Source: Helopsaltes ochotensis (taxonomy: Eukaryota > Chordata > Aves > Passeriformes > Locustellidae). Taken from it: a stretch of 64,000 bases of DNA. The stretch spans positions 245,595 through 309,594 of the forward strand of contig VXBM01000194.1 of the NCBI GenBank assembly GCA_013400155.1. The letters are read 5' to 3'. Positions 63,928 to 64,000 of the stretch are shown here, one piece after another; position 1 is the stretch's first letter, and every line of letters starts with the position of its first letter. The translations under genes and the position numbers were made by a program. Under the pieces are notes generated by a model. The model did not search any database. It saw only the letters and a list, made by a program, of their open reading frames with translations, and was not told where the DNA came from.

Positions 63928-64000
63928 CCGTAAGTAAATGTTTTTCAGTAAATGTACTGTGAACCTAACAGAAATAAACCAGGACAGGACAAAGCAGAAA

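Larger units (their letters stand above)
59086..64000. other. Unique non-coding DNA
   Basis: No gene or further transposon is recognised. The stretch contains the TAA microsatellite (60884-60939), a short TA/CA-rich patch with imperfect dyad symmetry at about 61451-61490, and a perfect hairpin near the right edge (63900-63927). Confidence 0.5.

Noticed and set aside
1..64000. CRISPR arrays, bacterial operons, rRNA or tRNA genes
   Set aside because: No regularly spaced repeats, operon-like gene runs, or rRNA/tRNA sequence was seen. The CR1 and LTR content shows vertebrate nuclear DNA.

Overview
The window looks like non-coding DNA from a bird nuclear genome, most likely a songbird. The main evidence is the repeats. 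CR1 LINE fragments are present at several levels of decay. There are two avian-type endogenous retroviral LTRs, both ending in ACCAAGACA. There are also fragments of a much older L2-like LINE. The DNA is AT-rich by eye (roughly 40% G+C) and CpG-poor. The longest gap-free reading frames (157 and 191 codons) are about what chance gives in 64 kb read in six frames. I recognise no protein-coding gene, tRNA, rRNA, CRISPR array or bacterial-style operon. The species assignment is an inference from repeat type, not from a database search.

Layout. 1-298 ends in a CCCAA pentamer array that runs into an assembly gap (299-416). 417-14743 is mostly single-copy non-coding DNA with a T/G-rich tract (6152-6267) and an 18-bp inverted repeat (11548-11631). 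A complete solo LTR lies at 14744-15394. 15395-25285 is again largely unique, with an old LINE reverse-transcriptase fragment near 20230-20440. An 834-base gap (25286-26119) is followed directly by the 3' part of a second LTR (26120-26835).

26836-35720 is unique. At 35725-36298 an old plus-strand CR1 is split by an A-rich tract. Just after it, 36950-37790 holds the best-preserved old element, a minus-strand L2-like LINE that still shows recognisable reverse-transcriptase and C-terminal motifs. A minus-strand CR1 is at 44245-44625, an old plus-strand CR1 at 57230-57640 and another minus-strand CR1 at 58774-59085. A long TAA microsatellite lies at 60884-60939.

Genes working together. None can be described. 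Four short open segments sit next to plausible splice signals (787-930, 13949-14154, 15792-15959 and 45602-45769). I list them as low-confidence candidates for exons of an unrecognised gene or lncRNA. A small CpG-rich patch with a homeodomain-type palindrome (about 40870-41085) is the best candidate regulatory element. I found no convincing undescribed system. The most useful observations are the L2-like relics, the LTR next to the gap, the perfect inverted repeats and the short tandem duplications.
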